Below are positions 46,641 through 59,425 of a stretch of 64,000 nucleotides of DNA, one piece after another; the first letter of the stretch is position 1, and each line of letters opens with the position of its first letter. Source of the DNA: Peromyscus leucopus. Taxonomy: Eukaryota; Chordata; Mammalia; Rodentia; Cricetidae. Below the pieces are notes generated by a model. It had not been told where the DNA came from, searched no databases, and worked only from the letters and a program-made list of their open reading frames with translations. The stretch lies in NCBI RefSeq assembly GCF_004664715.2, contig NC_051068.1, positions 12,632,298 through 12,696,297 of the forward strand. Direction: 5' to 3'. Made by a program: the position numbers and the translations under genes.

Positions 46641-47013
46641 AAGTCCATACAAGTGCTACAGCCTTCACTCAAGTGATCCCAGGTACATCCGAACTCTCCT
46701 GACCTTGGCATTGTTCACATGAAGCTGATTTTGCAGGCATGCAGAATCCTAGAATTATGGGTCCTGATGGCTGCCACAGGACGGTAAGGGGAAGCCTGGT
46801 GGCCATGCAGTGTGCTGTGGGTCAGTCCCACCATCTAGCCCCTAGCAGGGTGATGTGTGGTGGAGATGAGGGAGTGAGGCTGATGCTGCCATGGAGACAC
46901 AGGAAGGTGAAGATCTGGGCAATGTGCTACAGACGGCAGGCACAGCCAGCACGGCATGGGAGCCACATGGGCTGCCACCAGCACAGCTGCAGAAAGCCCT
47001 CCGCAGCCATGGT

Positions 47014-47132
47014 GGGAGCACTCAGATGACACACAGGGAGCACTCAGATGACACACAGGGAGCACTCAGGTGACACACAGGGAGCACTCAGATGACACAC
47101 AGGGAGCACTCAGAGTGACACACAGGGAACAC
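47014..47132. repeat. 22-bp minisatellite, about 5.4 copies
   Basis: The unit 'gggagcactcagatgacaca' plus 'ca' starts at 47014, 47036, 47058, 47080 and 47102, with a degenerate last copy. Adjacent units differ at single sites. Confidence 0.95.
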
Positions 47133-48536
47133 TACGATTTCACGTCAGCCCCACTGGGATTTGGCCTTGCTCTGAGCTGATGCTCCTTACTATCCTCCTC
47201 CTCCTCCTCCTCCCACCCCTCTTCCTCCCTTTTGGAATAAGAATGTCCACCCTGTACCTCTTGAGTCTTGGAGGTCACTTTGAAGTTGGCCTTTTGAGTG
47301 ATACTGGAACAGTTAAGACTTTGGGGGACGTTTTGCACTGTGAGATACATGTGAGTCTCTGGGGATGGGGTTCAGGGCTATGGCATGTGAGATACATGTG
47401 AGTCTCTGGGGATGGGGTAGAGGGCTATGGTATGGATCTGTTTGTTAAAAAGCTTCATCCCAGATGCTGCCGTGGAGAGGGAAGACTGTTAAGGAGTCTG
47501 CAGTCCATGGGGCCCGTCCTTTTTTGCCTTTGCCTGATGCCTGAGGAGCTGTGTGTTCTGCTCTGCTACTGGCCCGCCATCACAGACCATCTTGTTTTTC
47601 TGCAGTTCCTCATGGACTGCAGAAACCAAAGTAAAGCCTTTCTCAAGATGACGGACTCTTCACCTACCACTTCACCAGCAGTCACGGTTCTGGCTCCCTT
47701 TAGAACCTTTAATGAGGGGAACTGAGCAGGACCCCCGTTCATCCTGAGAAATCGGAGGTCTCAGCCTCCCTCATCTGGCCAAGGCCAGCTGAGCTTCAGC
47801 AGGAGGAATGGAAAGGGACAGGAGTCACAAGAGGCCACCTGGGGTTTCCTGAGCTATGAACCCAGACAGCCAGGACAACTGCACACTCGCCGTGGGTCAC
47901 ACCAAAGCTGACCTTCTGCACCTCATCTCTCTGCTGGTAAAAAAGAGAAACCTGCTTTTCACACCCCTGTCCCAGGGATGGAATCGGGGGCCTTCATGAC
48001 AGATAAGCACCTGATCCTTGAGCCACATCACAATCCAAGCCCTTTAACTTTTTACTTCAAAAAAAAAAAAAAAAAGACTTTACATTAAGAAGAATATATC
48101 ACTTACACACGTCAATGTCAATCTTTTCTTCTTATTCAACAATCACTGCATTCTGGGCAGCTTCTATAAAGAATCTAGCATGAGTGCCTGGACTGTGAGG
48201 CATGCCTAGACAATCCCAGAGGCTCACCAGGGTAAAATGAGGAAATTATGGATTTGAGCCCATCGTGGTAGTATATGCCTAGAAATTCCAAGAAGTACTT
48301 GGAAGGTGGAGGGAGGAAGATTATACATTCAAAGTCATCCTCAGCTATACAGTGAACCCAAGCTAGCCTGGGCTACATGAGAGCGGGGAGCGGGGAGAGA
48401 AAGAGGGAGAGAGAGAGATAGGGGAGAGGAGGAGAGGAAGGATGAGAGAAGACAGCTTCAAGTACTGTTATTTTCACTTTTTAGTATCATGTCTATGAGT
48501 GTTTGTCTGCATTTATGTTTGTGTACCACACGCATG

Positions 48537-48733
48537 CCTGGATACACCTGGATACACCTGGATACCCTTGGATACATCTGGATACACCCCTGGATACTCC
48601 TGGATCCCCCTGGATACACCTGATACACCCCTGGATACACCTGGATCCCCCTGGATACACCTGGATATCCCTGGATACACCTGATACACCCCAGATACCC
48701 CTGGATACACCCCTGGATACCCCTGGAAACACC
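48537..48733. repeat. About 10-11-bp minisatellite
   Basis: Some twenty imperfect copies of 'cctggatacac' and variants ('cctggatcccc', 'cctggatatcc'), expanding inside an antisense B2/B3-like element whose remainder is at about 48735-48845. The repeat-bearing open frames are not genes. Confidence 0.93.
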
Positions 48734-50454
48734 CATGGAACTAGAGGTACAGATGGTTGTGAGTCACCATGTAGATGCTGGGAACTGAACCTGAGTCCTC
48801 TGTAATGGCAGCAAGTGCTTTTAACCACTGAGGCATCTCTCCAGTCCCACATCCAGAATTTTAAAAGCAACTCCTCAAATCCATCACCGATGAACAGGGA
48901 CACATGCACAGATGGGCCAATGGGGAGCACCGCAAACACCAACATCCAAACGAAACACCTATTTCAAAAATTAGGGAAATGCAAACTGAAGGAAAGTTTC
49001 ACGCTTTTAACCTGAGTCAGGAGCTGGTAAAGCTGCATGCAAACCTTAACTCAGATGTTGGCGGGCCAGCTCTTAGGCACCTTGGTGGTAGCCAGCATGG
49101 CATGGCATGGGTGTCTTTCAACCTGACAACCTGTTTCCATTTCTGCATGCAGAAGCCCCAGATGCAGACACTCTAGTGCCTGCATCTCTGAACAGGGTGC
49201 AGCTGCTCACATCAGTCAGAACAGGCCTGCCCCGGCAGAGTGGGTGAAGGCAGTACGACACAGAGTTAACACACAGCAACAAAAGCAAAGGTTCTGACCG
49301 GATACAACAAAGGCAGCTCATAAAAACACAAAGGAAAAAAATAAACAATGAAAACCAAACAGTGTATTGAAATGCATGAATACTGGCAGGCGCACACCTC
49401 TGATCTCAGACTGGAGAGGTAGAGGCAGGAGGATCAGGAATTCAAGGTTATCCTCGGCTGCATGGCGAATCTTGATGTCAAGTTCCTATCTCAAAAAACC
49501 AAAAGGAAGAAAAAGTATAAATATGCACTTTAACCTCCTTAAGGAAAGGAACGATGAAACAGTGTAAGAACACACTTGTTGCAAGCAGTAGTTCACACTC
49601 TACTTCCTCCACTGGGCATGCGATCACAGTGCAAACACTACTAATCACCAAGCAAACTGGATCCAGTGCCTGAGGGTCACTGGGAACCACAAAAGAAAGG
49701 TAATGAGATAAAACACGAGGAGAACAGAAGGCGAGGCTGGCACAGTCTGACGACTTGTTCACCAGCAAAGGAAAGCTGTGACATTAGTCCTCACACACCT
49801 GGCACCCAGGCGACACGCATCCTGCATGATGCCTCTTTCCAAGGGCCTCTCCTTCAGTGTGCTGGAGCCCAGATCCCACCTCCTCACTTTAAACTCCATC
49901 TCTGTGACCGTCATAACATCCAGCTTCTCTCACTCTCTCGGACTTCATTATTCCTTCTGTTTCTTTATAGGCCCCTTCACTCATTTCTCAAATACCTGCA
50001 TTTCTCAGGATTCTAGGCTCAGACAGTTAGCTGAGAAACTCCCCTCCAGGGAAGAAGGAAAGATAAAAAGGAATCTGAGATACAGATGAGCCACTGGGGG
50101 GTTCGGAGATGACTAGGTCGGTAGAGTGCTCCCCACACAAGCTTAAGGAGCTGGGTTCCAGCCCTCAGAGCCTGACAGAAGTCAGGTGTGGTGGGGTGTA
50201 CTAGAGAGCAGGAGACAGGCGGGTCCCTGAGGCTCACTAGCCAACCTGCCTAGGCTGATCATTGAGCCCCAGACTAGTGAGAGATTTGGTCTCAAAAAAC
50301 CAAGGTGCCTGAGGAATGACACCAGAGGCTGTCCTCTGTGCACACGCGCACACACCCACACTTGGATCTATACACACATGAGCACAAACCCACACGCTCA
50401 CAATGTATATAAGACACTCACACTTTCTTGTCTTTTCCCTTTTCATTCTTAGGG

Positions 50455-50623
50455 TGTATATGTGCACGTTTTTGTTTGTTTGTTTTTGGTTATTTTGAGA
50501 CAGGGTTTCTTTGTTTAACAATCCTGGCTGTACTAGGTCAGGCTGGCCTCGAACTCACAGAGATCTGCCTGCCTCTCCCTCCTGAGTGCTGGGATTAAAG
50601 GCACGTGCCACCACCGCCCAGCA
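50455..50623 (-). mobile_element. SINE B1, antisense
   Basis: 'ttttgagacagggtttcttt' to 'cacgtgccaccaccgccc'. Confidence 0.9.
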
Positions 50624-51049
50624 TGTGTGCGTGTGTTAAAGTGTGTGGGAATTAATCATCCCAACCTGCTGTTCAACCTGACTCACTGACGCAGGGACTC
50701 TCAATCAAACCCAGAGTTCGCTGATATGGCTGGTCCTGACAGCCAGGCTGTTCTGAGAGTCCCCTGACTATGCCTCCGAGGCTACCTTGCCTACCCTGTA
50801 TATAAATCCCCTGGATCTGGAGTTTTGACCTGGTGCTTATGCGGCAAGCATTTTAAACTCTGCATTCTCTCTCCAGCCTTCACACATTCCTGTTTAGAAG
50901 CACCGGAAATGCATAGTGTCATCTCTGAAGACATTCCCCAATGGTGATTTTGCTCCAGATCAAACTGGAACTGGGCACCACAGTTAACTGCAGACGCGAA
51001 ACTGCAGTCAATGGGGCAATCTGAAATTAATAATTTTTTTATCTTTTTT

Positions 51050-51216
<167 letters not shown>

Positions 51217-51808
51217 TTACAAAAGTATTTGGTAACTGGGGTGCTCTTTCAATTGCTACACCTTGACTAAGTGTTTCAGCATTGAGTATCTGACTCCTCC
51301 AACAAATTTCAGACAACTATCCCGTATTGAGGGCACTGCAGAGCCTCCTATGAAGTAACTTTTAAGAGCTGGGCTGTGCCAGTAACAAGTACCAGAAGAT
51401 GCCAGTGAGCCGTTGTATCCACACGGATTTATGAATAAAATGAAGACAATGCTGCTGTGGAATTCAAATGGCCTTCTCACAGCACGTCTTAAAACATCCG
51501 CACAACCTTCACCAAAGCAAGGCATTCTGCTAGCTGTACAATGCTGCCCCTGTGTGAGTGAAGGGCCTTTCTGTCCATTGGGGACAAGGACCTGTGAGTT
51601 CTTAGCTACCGAGGAGCTCCACACAGACTGCAAAAGCTCACATAAGGCATGACAGACACTAGTTACTGTGTGTGTGGTATGGGGGTGTCGGTGTTCTCAC
51701 GTGGGCACAGGTGCATGTCCACGTGGGTGTGCAGGCCCCGGGCTGACACCAGGTATAGGTTTCTCACGTATGCACAGGTGCATGTATTCAAGTGCATGCT
51801 TATGTTCT

Positions 51809-52294
51809 TGTTGGCATTTTACTCTTTGGGGGGCCCCGCCACCCAGCTCATAAACAAATCAGTCGGAGGCTTATTTTTAATTATAAATGCCCAGCCTTAG
51901 CTTGGCTTAGTTTCTTACCAGCTTTCCTTCAACTTAAATTATCCCATCTATCTTTGGCCTCGGGGCTTTTCCGTTCTCTAACTTCTGTAAATCTTACTCT
52001 TTCTCTGTGGTTTGCTGTGTAGCTGGATGGCTGGACCCCAGAGTCCTCCTTCTTCTCCAGCTGCTAGATCTCCTTTCAATCCTCCATCTCTTTTTTTCTC
52101 ACAGATTTCTTCTTCTCTATTTATTTTCTCTGCCTGCCAGCCCCACTTATCCTTTCTCCTGCCTTGCTATTGGCCGTTCAGAGCTTTATTAGACCATCAG
52201 GAGTTTTACACAGGCACAGTAACACAGCTTCACAGAGTTAAACAAATGCAACATAAGCAAAAAGTAACACACCTTAAAATAATATTCCCCAACA
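51809..52294 (-). mobile_element. Solo LTR-like element, antisense
   Basis: 486 bp, on + from 'tgttggcattttac' to 'attccccaaca' (TG...CA). On - it starts 'tgttggggaatattatttta' and carries 'ggtctaataaagctctgaac', a poly(A)-type signal, and 'ggccaatagcaaggcagga'. The flanks 'tgttct' and 'tgtatt' match at 4 of 6 sites. No internal genes. Confidence 0.72.
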
Positions 52295-53092
52295 TGTATT
52301 CGTGGGTGTGCAGAGCCCAGGTTGACATCAGGTATTTTCCTTATCACTTGAGACAGAGTCTCGAACTGAATTTGGAACTTGCCTATGCAGTCAGGCTACC
52401 TAGCTGGTGAGTCCCGGGATCCTCTCGTTTCTTCCCCAGCACTGGGACTACAGGTGCCCACTCTACCTCAAGATAACCCAGGCGGACCTGGGGCAGCAAC
52501 CCACGTAGGTAGAAATGAACATTTCTGTAGTCGAATGGAAGGGAATACGCAGTGGGCAGTTCTCAGAGCACCACTATGCCGGCAACGCACACTAGAGACC
52601 TGTTGACAAATTTCAGTTTCCTGAGATAACTGTCCAGCATATTCCACTCATTTAGTTAAGGAAAGGGCTGATCATGTAGCCCAGGCTAGCTTAAGTCTCG
52701 TGAGTGCTGAGTTCTCAGGCATGTACCACCATGCCTGGCTTCATCGTGTTCTATTTAATTTATAGAATATTAGAATAAAAACTGCCCACTCCACACCTTA
52801 ACTGCCCTGATTAATTCCGTGGCACATGCCAGTTAGGGAACAAAGCCTCACCCAGCTCCAGGTGCAGGACTGGGTCCTAATTTCCCATTACCAAGTAGTG
52901 GAAGTCCAATATTTACACCAAGTCCTAGGCAAAGTGTTTTGGTGAGGAACTCATACAAATTAGGGGAAGGGCTGGGGAGATGGCTCATACACTCACACCA
53001 GACAAATAAACCATCTTTTTTAAAAAGTAGAAGAGAACAAGTCCTAAGCCAAGCCATTCATTATTAAATTTTCACTTAAAATATTAGAAACT

Positions 53093-53275
53093 GGGCTGGA
53101 GAGATGGCTCAGAGGTTAAGAGCACTGACTGTTCTTCCAGAGGTCATGAGTTCAATTCCCAGCAACCACATGGTAGCTCACAACCATCTGTAATGAGAGA
53201 GATCTGGCGCCCTCTTCTGGCCTGCTGTCATATATGCTGTATACATAATAAAAATAAATAAATAAAATCTTAAAG
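53093..53275 (+). mobile_element. SINE B2, sense
   Basis: 'gggctggagagatggctcag' to 'aataaaaataaataaataaa', nearly full length. A short partial B2 head at about 52970-52990 precedes it. Confidence 0.93.
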
Positions 53276-53403
53276 AGAGTCTTACAGCTACTGCTTTAAA
53301 AAAAAAAAAATATTAGAAACTGCCATGCATGGTAGTATATGCCTTTAATTCCAGCACTCAAAAGACAGAATCAGGAAGATCTCTATGAGTTCAAGGCCAC
53401 ACT

Positions 53404-53404
<1 letters not shown>

Positions 53405-53459
<55 letters not shown>

Positions 53460-53460
53460 T
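53405..53460. repeat. GT microsatellite
   Basis: Perfect (GT)n of about 54 nt, following a sense B1 fragment. Confidence 0.97.
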
Positions 53461-54926
53461 GTGTCTGGAAAGGTGGCTCAGAGAGGAAAGGCACTTGCTG
53501 CCAAGCCTAAATTTAATCCCTGGGCCCCAGATGGTAGAAGCAGCCTAAAACATTGTCTCTTACCTCCACACTGTGGCATGTACACACCTTCATGCAAACA
53601 TAAATACACACACAAATATGACAATAAGAAATTTTAAATATCTATAAAAAATCCAAAGATTCAGTCAAGATTTGCTCTCTGATCATAGGAACCAGTCTCC
53701 TTACACACAAAATAAATAGAATTCTATTGATTTCTCTATAGCTGAACACATGACCCTTGTTCCCAGTCCTGGGTTCAATCCTCAGTAATGGGGGAAATTT
53801 TCATTTTATGTAAGCACTACTCCAAAGCAGAACAAAGAGCACAATCTGAGAGCATCTGGGAGGAAAGGTCCCCAGAATGCACACTGGGAAATGGTGCTGG
53901 GGACACTCGCTGGGAGCCTACCTAACATTTTTGCTCATAAGCAGTGTACCAAAGCAAACTGTCTGGCACCCATGACCCCCACCCCAGAACATCAGCATGA
54001 AAGCGTAGGTGCGTCTCGATGAAGAACGTGGCTTCCAGCACAGTGTTTGAACACCACCCACCCCCACTGCCATCTCCTCACCCAAGCTATCTATCTACCT
54101 CTACAATCTAACCACTGGTCATTTCCTTTTCATTCTTTGTGATCAGATTAGGACTAACTTGACCACTTGCCTAAAATTGAATTTATATATATTTTCTTCT
54201 TGACAGGGTCTCACTATGTAACCCAGGCTGGCCTCACGCTCACAGAGATCCACCCACCTCTGGCTCCTGAGTACTGGAATTAAATGGTGTGTGACAACAC
54301 ATCTGGCCCATAAAACTGGAAATTTCAAATTGACTTTTTTTTTTAAAGGTCTGGTGTATTCCTGGCTGGTCTCAAGCATACTGTGTAGCCAAGGATGATT
54401 TTGAACTTCTGATCCTCCTGCCTCCACCTTCTGAGTGCTAGGACTACAGGCATGGGCCACCACATCTAGTTTTATGCAGCAGTAAGGATCGAACCCTAGG
54501 CTCTGTACCACTAGACAAATACTCCACCAGATGAGTTCTCGGTTTAGTGATTTCTTTAAGGGGACCACCCGGTTCACCACCCTCCTTTTCCCTGTTTTGT
54601 TTTTCCCTGGTGACCTATCCACTCATGCACCACTTGTTAGAATCACTCCACCAGAGGGCAGCCAAGAGAAAGGTGGCCGTGTAAAGCAAGGCTAGAAACT
54701 CACTGGCTTCACTCAACAGTGCTGGAGGAGTCTCTCTGTAGGGTGCCTGGTCCATGTCAGACAGCTCTGTCAGACACAAGAGCTGGGAAATAGGAGTGCT
54801 TACCCTCATTCGGCCAACCACATCCATATCCATCCACACAGTGTTTGTGCCAACCGTGAACCAGAAATACTCCAGGCTCTGGAGGTGCAATAACCAAGAA
54901 CCAAGATTCTCCTTGCTACGGGACTG

Positions 54927-55280
54927 TGATGGTTAGTGTCATTAGCCTGGCCGGTTCCAGAGGCATCTGAAGATGAGCTTCTGGGCATGCCTGTGGGGAT
55001 TATCCTGACTGCGTCACTCGAGGTGGGAAGGTCCATCACCTGGGTGGCACCATCACTGGCATCCTGGGCTATAAAGTGGAGGAAGCAAGCTGAGCAGTGG
55101 CATGCATGCATGCATGCATGCATGCATGCATTGCTCTCTGCATCTCTGCTGTGTGACTAACCACCTCAAGTGCCCGCTGCTGTGGCTTCTCCTGCAACAG
55201 TGGACTGCACCTTGAACTGTTAGCTGAAACGAAGCCTTGACCGCCAAACTGCGTTTGTTAGAATATTTAACCACAGCACC
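54927..55280 (+). mobile_element. Interspersed rodent repeat with (CATG)n
   Basis: 'ctgtgatggttagtgtcatt', 'ggcatgcctgtggggattat' and 'gcatcctgggctataaagtg' resemble a common rodent repeat (family name uncertain). A (CATG)7.75 tract at 55101-55131 lies inside. Confidence 0.55.
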
Positions 55281-56511
55281 CAGAGCAGCCACTAAGCCAG
55301 GAACTCTATTCTCATCTGTGTAGGAAATGAACCCAAAGTAAAGCACAATAGCACACTACCCAACTCTAATTACAGACAAGAACCATGTAGGAAAGCACCC
55401 AAAGTGAGATCACAGGTGATCAGGGAAGCTGTTTTAAAATGAATCAATCTAAGTAACGTTGAATGACATCAGGAAATGAGCCATGCCTTTGAAAGGAGAA
55501 GCAAGCCATGCATGGCAGCACACCCCTGTAATCCCAGCACTGAGTCAGACCGATTGCCGAGTTAGGAGCCAGCCTGCACACAGGGAGACTGTCTCAAAAG
55601 GAACGATAATAGGGCTGGGGGGTGTAGGTGGGATGGTAGGAGGCTGGTCCCATGCACCAGGCCCTGGCCAGAAGAAACAGGAAAAGCAGAGCCCCTAAAG
55701 CAACCAACCTGGATCAACAGGCAGAAAACGCGATGCTGGAGCAGAGTGAGCAGGGGAGGGGGTGGGCAGGGAGGGGGGTAGGGAGGGAGGGGGTGCAGTG
55801 GCAGGTAGGCCTGTGTTGGGATCATGTAGGCCTCTCGTGTACTTGGGGATTTTGGTCCATGAGTTCCTCCAGACTGGGCCATGGAGAGACCTTCACACTG
55901 CGTCCTTGTGAAATCCCCCAGCACTGTTTTCCACACTTTCTTCCTTTGCAGCACAAAGTTCAAGGCTCACCCTATGGCTTCCCCGTGCCAGCTCTAGAGT
56001 CAGCCATTTGGAAAAGGCACTGGCCATGCTCTTAGGCATTTCAGTGCTCACTTCCAGGCTCTCACAGGAAATGTGTGAACATATGCTGCATGTGCACAGT
56101 ACGTACATGTGCAAGCATGTGCATATTCATGTACGCAAGCTGTGTTTCCACCTTTTAATCATAGGTTCATATGGATGCCACTAGTCCCAACCGAATGCCA
56201 GGTACTTTCTCACTGCCCGTCCTTATTTCCTCCCTTCCTTCCTGACAGGGTCTCATGTAGCCCAGCCTGCCCTAAAACATGCTAAGCAGACAAGGTTGAT
56301 CGTGAACTTACGACCCTCTGTTCCACCTCTCAAGTGCTGGGATTACAGACATGTGCCACCACACCTGGTTATGGGGTGCTAGGGCTTTAGCAGGCTAGGC
56401 AAGGACTCTGCCAGCTGAACTCCACACTCAGCCTTCATCATCCCTTATTTTCAGTGTCTCAGAGTAAAGAGCCTAGATCCTAAAAAGTCAGTGAATTCAC
56501 TCACTGCCCTT

Positions 56512-56882
56512 GTTACTGTCCTGTTGCTGTGAAGAGACACCATGGCGAAGGCAGCTTTATAAACAAACGCGTTCAAGTGGGAGCTTGCTTACAGTTTTAG
56601 AGGGTTAGTCCTTGATCATCATGGTTGGAAACAGACAGGCATGGTGCTGGAGCAGCAGCTGAGAGCTTTACATCCTCATCAGCAGGAAGCAGAGAGAGAC
56701 AGAGAGAGAGAGAGACAGACAGACAGACAGCCTGGCACGGGCTTTTGAAACCTCAAAGCCCACTCCAGTAACACACTCCTCCAACAAGGCCACACCTCCT
56801 AATCCTTCCCAAACAGTTTTACCAACTAGGGACCAAGCATTCAAACATCTGAGCCTATGGTGGCCGCTCTCATTCAAACCAG
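56512..56882 (+). mobile_element. Interspersed rodent repeat
   Basis: 'ctgttgctgtgaagagacac', 'gatcatcatggttggaaaca', 'aaggccacacctcctaatcc' and 'accaagcattcaaacatctg', with a GA/CAGA tract (56691-56730). Reverse-complement relative of 43424-44206. Confidence 0.6.
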
Positions 56883-57119
56883 CATACCCATCTTCTCAAC
56901 TGACAATGTACATAAGATGGCTTCAGGACTGCTGTACTGCACCAGGCACGTAAAGGGTTACCTGCAGAGAGCAAGCCTTCCTTCCCCAGTTCATTTTATA
57001 TTGAGATCAAAAGTGGTCAGTCCTGTGTTCAAATCCTACCTGGATTCAATTTTTTCCTTCTGGTGTTAGGTTATTCACTGTTCGTACTTAGTTATAGATA
57101 AATAAATAAAAAAAGAAAC

Positions 57120-57335
57120 ATAAATAAAAAAAGCCCCACTCTGGCTTGTATGTGTCCATGCCTGTGTATAAGTGTGTAAACGTGTGTCTGGCGCCCAAAG
57201 AGGGTGAAGGTTGTTGGATCCCCTGGAGCTGGAGTTACGGGTGGTTATGAACCACCACTGTGGATACTGGGAGCCAAACCCAGGTCCTCTGCAAGAGCAG
57301 CCAGTGGTCTTACTGGCAGAGCCTATTTCCAGCCC
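57120..57335 (-). mobile_element. SINE B2/B3-like, antisense
   Basis: 'gttggatcccctggagctgg' and 'aaacccaggtcctctgcaag' are the reverse of a B2-type head and middle. Confidence 0.8.
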
Positions 57336-57925
57336 GCCCCCTCCCCATCTTAAGCTCATTACGTAAACAAGAACAATACACTTCTGCAAGCAGAAACTCT
57401 TAGGAAAGCTTTGTTCAGAGTGGTGTGGTGTGTATTGTCCCCCCGCCATGGCTTGTACCTGTCCCCTCATATCGGTGTACTCTGAAAAGGGAGTCATCTG
57501 GCAAAAACGTCACTTTGCCAGCTGTGTTCCAAGCTCCTATTCGACCAGACATCGTGAACTCTGTCCACACCAACCTGAGGAAAAACAACAGACAGCCCTA
57601 TGCCCACAGTGAAGGAGCAGGTCTGAGTGAGGACCAGTGCTGAGTCTTGGGGTACTGACAGAGTTCCCAGAGTCTGAGGCGGTGGGACCCACTGTTCCGG
57701 CCCGGGTGCCTTTGGAAATATGGGGGGGGGGGCGAGTGTTTGCACCAACCAAAACCTGGTGTCAGAACCGCGGAGCAAACACAACCCGGAAGCCATTGGT
57801 GGGATGGAATGAATTCCCACAACACTGGTGCCAAGCTCCTACCCTCCAGGTTACTCAGTTTTTACCCATCTCTGAGTGGCTATCTGTCTTGGATTTATCT
57901 TTGTTTTCTCAAAAAAGGCCAGTCT

Positions 57926-58069
57926 GAGAGCCAGTGAGATGACTCAGCTGGGAAAGGTACTTGTCAACAAGCCTGAGGACAGGAGTTTGAACCCCAGGAC
58001 AAAGGAAATGACTCCTGCAAGTTGTCTTGTGAGGGCCACAGGCGTGCTTTGACTCACACATGCACACGC

Positions 58070-58110
<41 letters not shown>
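57926..58110 (+). mobile_element. SINE (B2/ID-type) with CA tail
   Basis: 'gagccagtgagatgactcag' and 'gaggacaggagtttgaaccc', followed by (CA)n at 58065-58109. Confidence 0.75.
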
Positions 58111-58111
<1 letters not shown>

Positions 58112-58146
58112 TAATGAAAGCGTTTTCTGTTTGTTTGTTTTTTAAA

Positions 58147-58440
58147 TAGGCTATTCTAGTTTGCTTGTCTGTTGCTGTGCTAAAACACGGCCCCAAAGCA
58201 ACCTGGGGAGGTGAGGGCTTCTTTGGCTTACACTTCCAGGTCACAGTCCATCACTTTCAGCTGCCTTTCTTACACAGCCCAGGCTTGTCTGCCTATGGAT
58301 GGTGCCCACAGTGGGCTGGGCGCTCCTACATCAATTACCAATCAAGAAAATGCCCCCAGACACGCTCAAAGGCCAAACCGATGAAGAAAATTCTTCAGGT
58401 CCCTCTACCCAGGTTGTCCAGTTGACAAGAAGATTACCCC
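58147..58440 (+). mobile_element. Interspersed rodent repeat, related to 44638-45063
   Basis: 'tctgttgctgtgctaaaaca', 'ctttggcttacacttccagg', 'cagtgggctgggcgctccta' and 'aatcaagaaaatgccccca' follow the same order as the copy at 44.6-45.1 kb. Confidence 0.6.
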
Positions 58441-58469
58441 TTCTCAATCAAGATCAAAATAAGATTGTA

Positions 58470-58570
58470 GTGCCTGGAGAGATGGCTCAGTTCTTAAGAG
58501 AGCCCATTGCTCTTGAAAATAAGTCAAGTGCAGTTCCCAACACCCAAGTGGCTCACCAAGGCTTGTAATA
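58470..58570 (+). mobile_element. SINE B2 head fragment
   Basis: 'gcctggagagatggctcagt' then 'agttcccaacacccaagtgg'; truncated. Confidence 0.8.
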
Positions 58571-59294
58571 ACTCTACCTTCAGGGGTATCTGTAGCTTCA
58601 GACCTTCCTAGGTCCTGGTACTCACGTGCCCAGAAATAGGTCAGTAAGTGGAGTAGAACACACATCGAACATAAAATGTGTTTTAGAGTAGATGCCACAG
58701 AATATTTACATAACACATAAGGGACCTATAGAACCTGGACACAGAGAAGCTTCAGGGGAAGGGCAGGGTGCTAAGGAAAACAGCTCTGAGAACATCTCCT
58801 GGCTTACCACACAAGGGATAGCAAAGAATTCCCACAGAGAGAGCAGGCTGCCATCCAGTTTTGTTGTTGGGAGACAGGGGCTTGCTATGTAGCCTAGGAA
58901 AGATCCCCTCTTACACCCTCCTGCCTCGCTCCTGGAGCAGGGATTACAGGGGAGCCCCACAAAGCCTGAAGTTGCTTGTTCCCACCTTTCCAGAGTGCTT
59001 ATAGTTGTTTCTCTGGAGCTCATGTTAAAACAGAGGTATTAGTTCAGAAGGACAGTTAAGTCATCGCTATGTATTTAATACCAACAGAGTAACTGCGCCC
59101 TAGGAAGGGGGCACAGTTCCAGGAATGCCAGGGAAGAAATGCCTGATGGTTGGCTGTATAAAATAACACCCGTAAGTGGTACCAATCACACCAGAAAGAC
59201 CAGCACAGGTTTCTGACATTTCTAGGAAATTTATGTATACATCAGTGAGTAGCTGAGGATTGCTCCTTGAACCTAGGACTAAATGAATGTGTCC

Positions 59295-59425
59295 TAGAGG
59301 GAAAAGTGTGCACTCTAAGGACAGAGGGATCTTGCCCTGAATCCAACTTGAGTTAACAGTTACAAGACCTCAGCAAGTCATTTAACATCTCCCTGCCTGT
59401 GGAAGGTGCAATGTGTCCTTTGAGA
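59295..59425 (+). mobile_element. MIR relic
   Basis: 'caagtcatttaacatctccc' preceded by a diverged 'ggatcttgccctgaatccaa' follows the MIR core order. Old and short. Confidence 0.55.

Noticed and set aside
48458..48945. Gly/Tyr-rich repeat frames (YPGVSRG-type) on - and LDTPGYT-type on +
   Set aside because: They come from the 10-11-bp minisatellite inside a SINE; no start context or homologue is evident.
54143..54622. 159-residue open frame on -
   Set aside because: It is built from two B1-like sequences read on the sense strand (AHACSPSTQKVEAGGSE-type peptide), a common SINE artefact.
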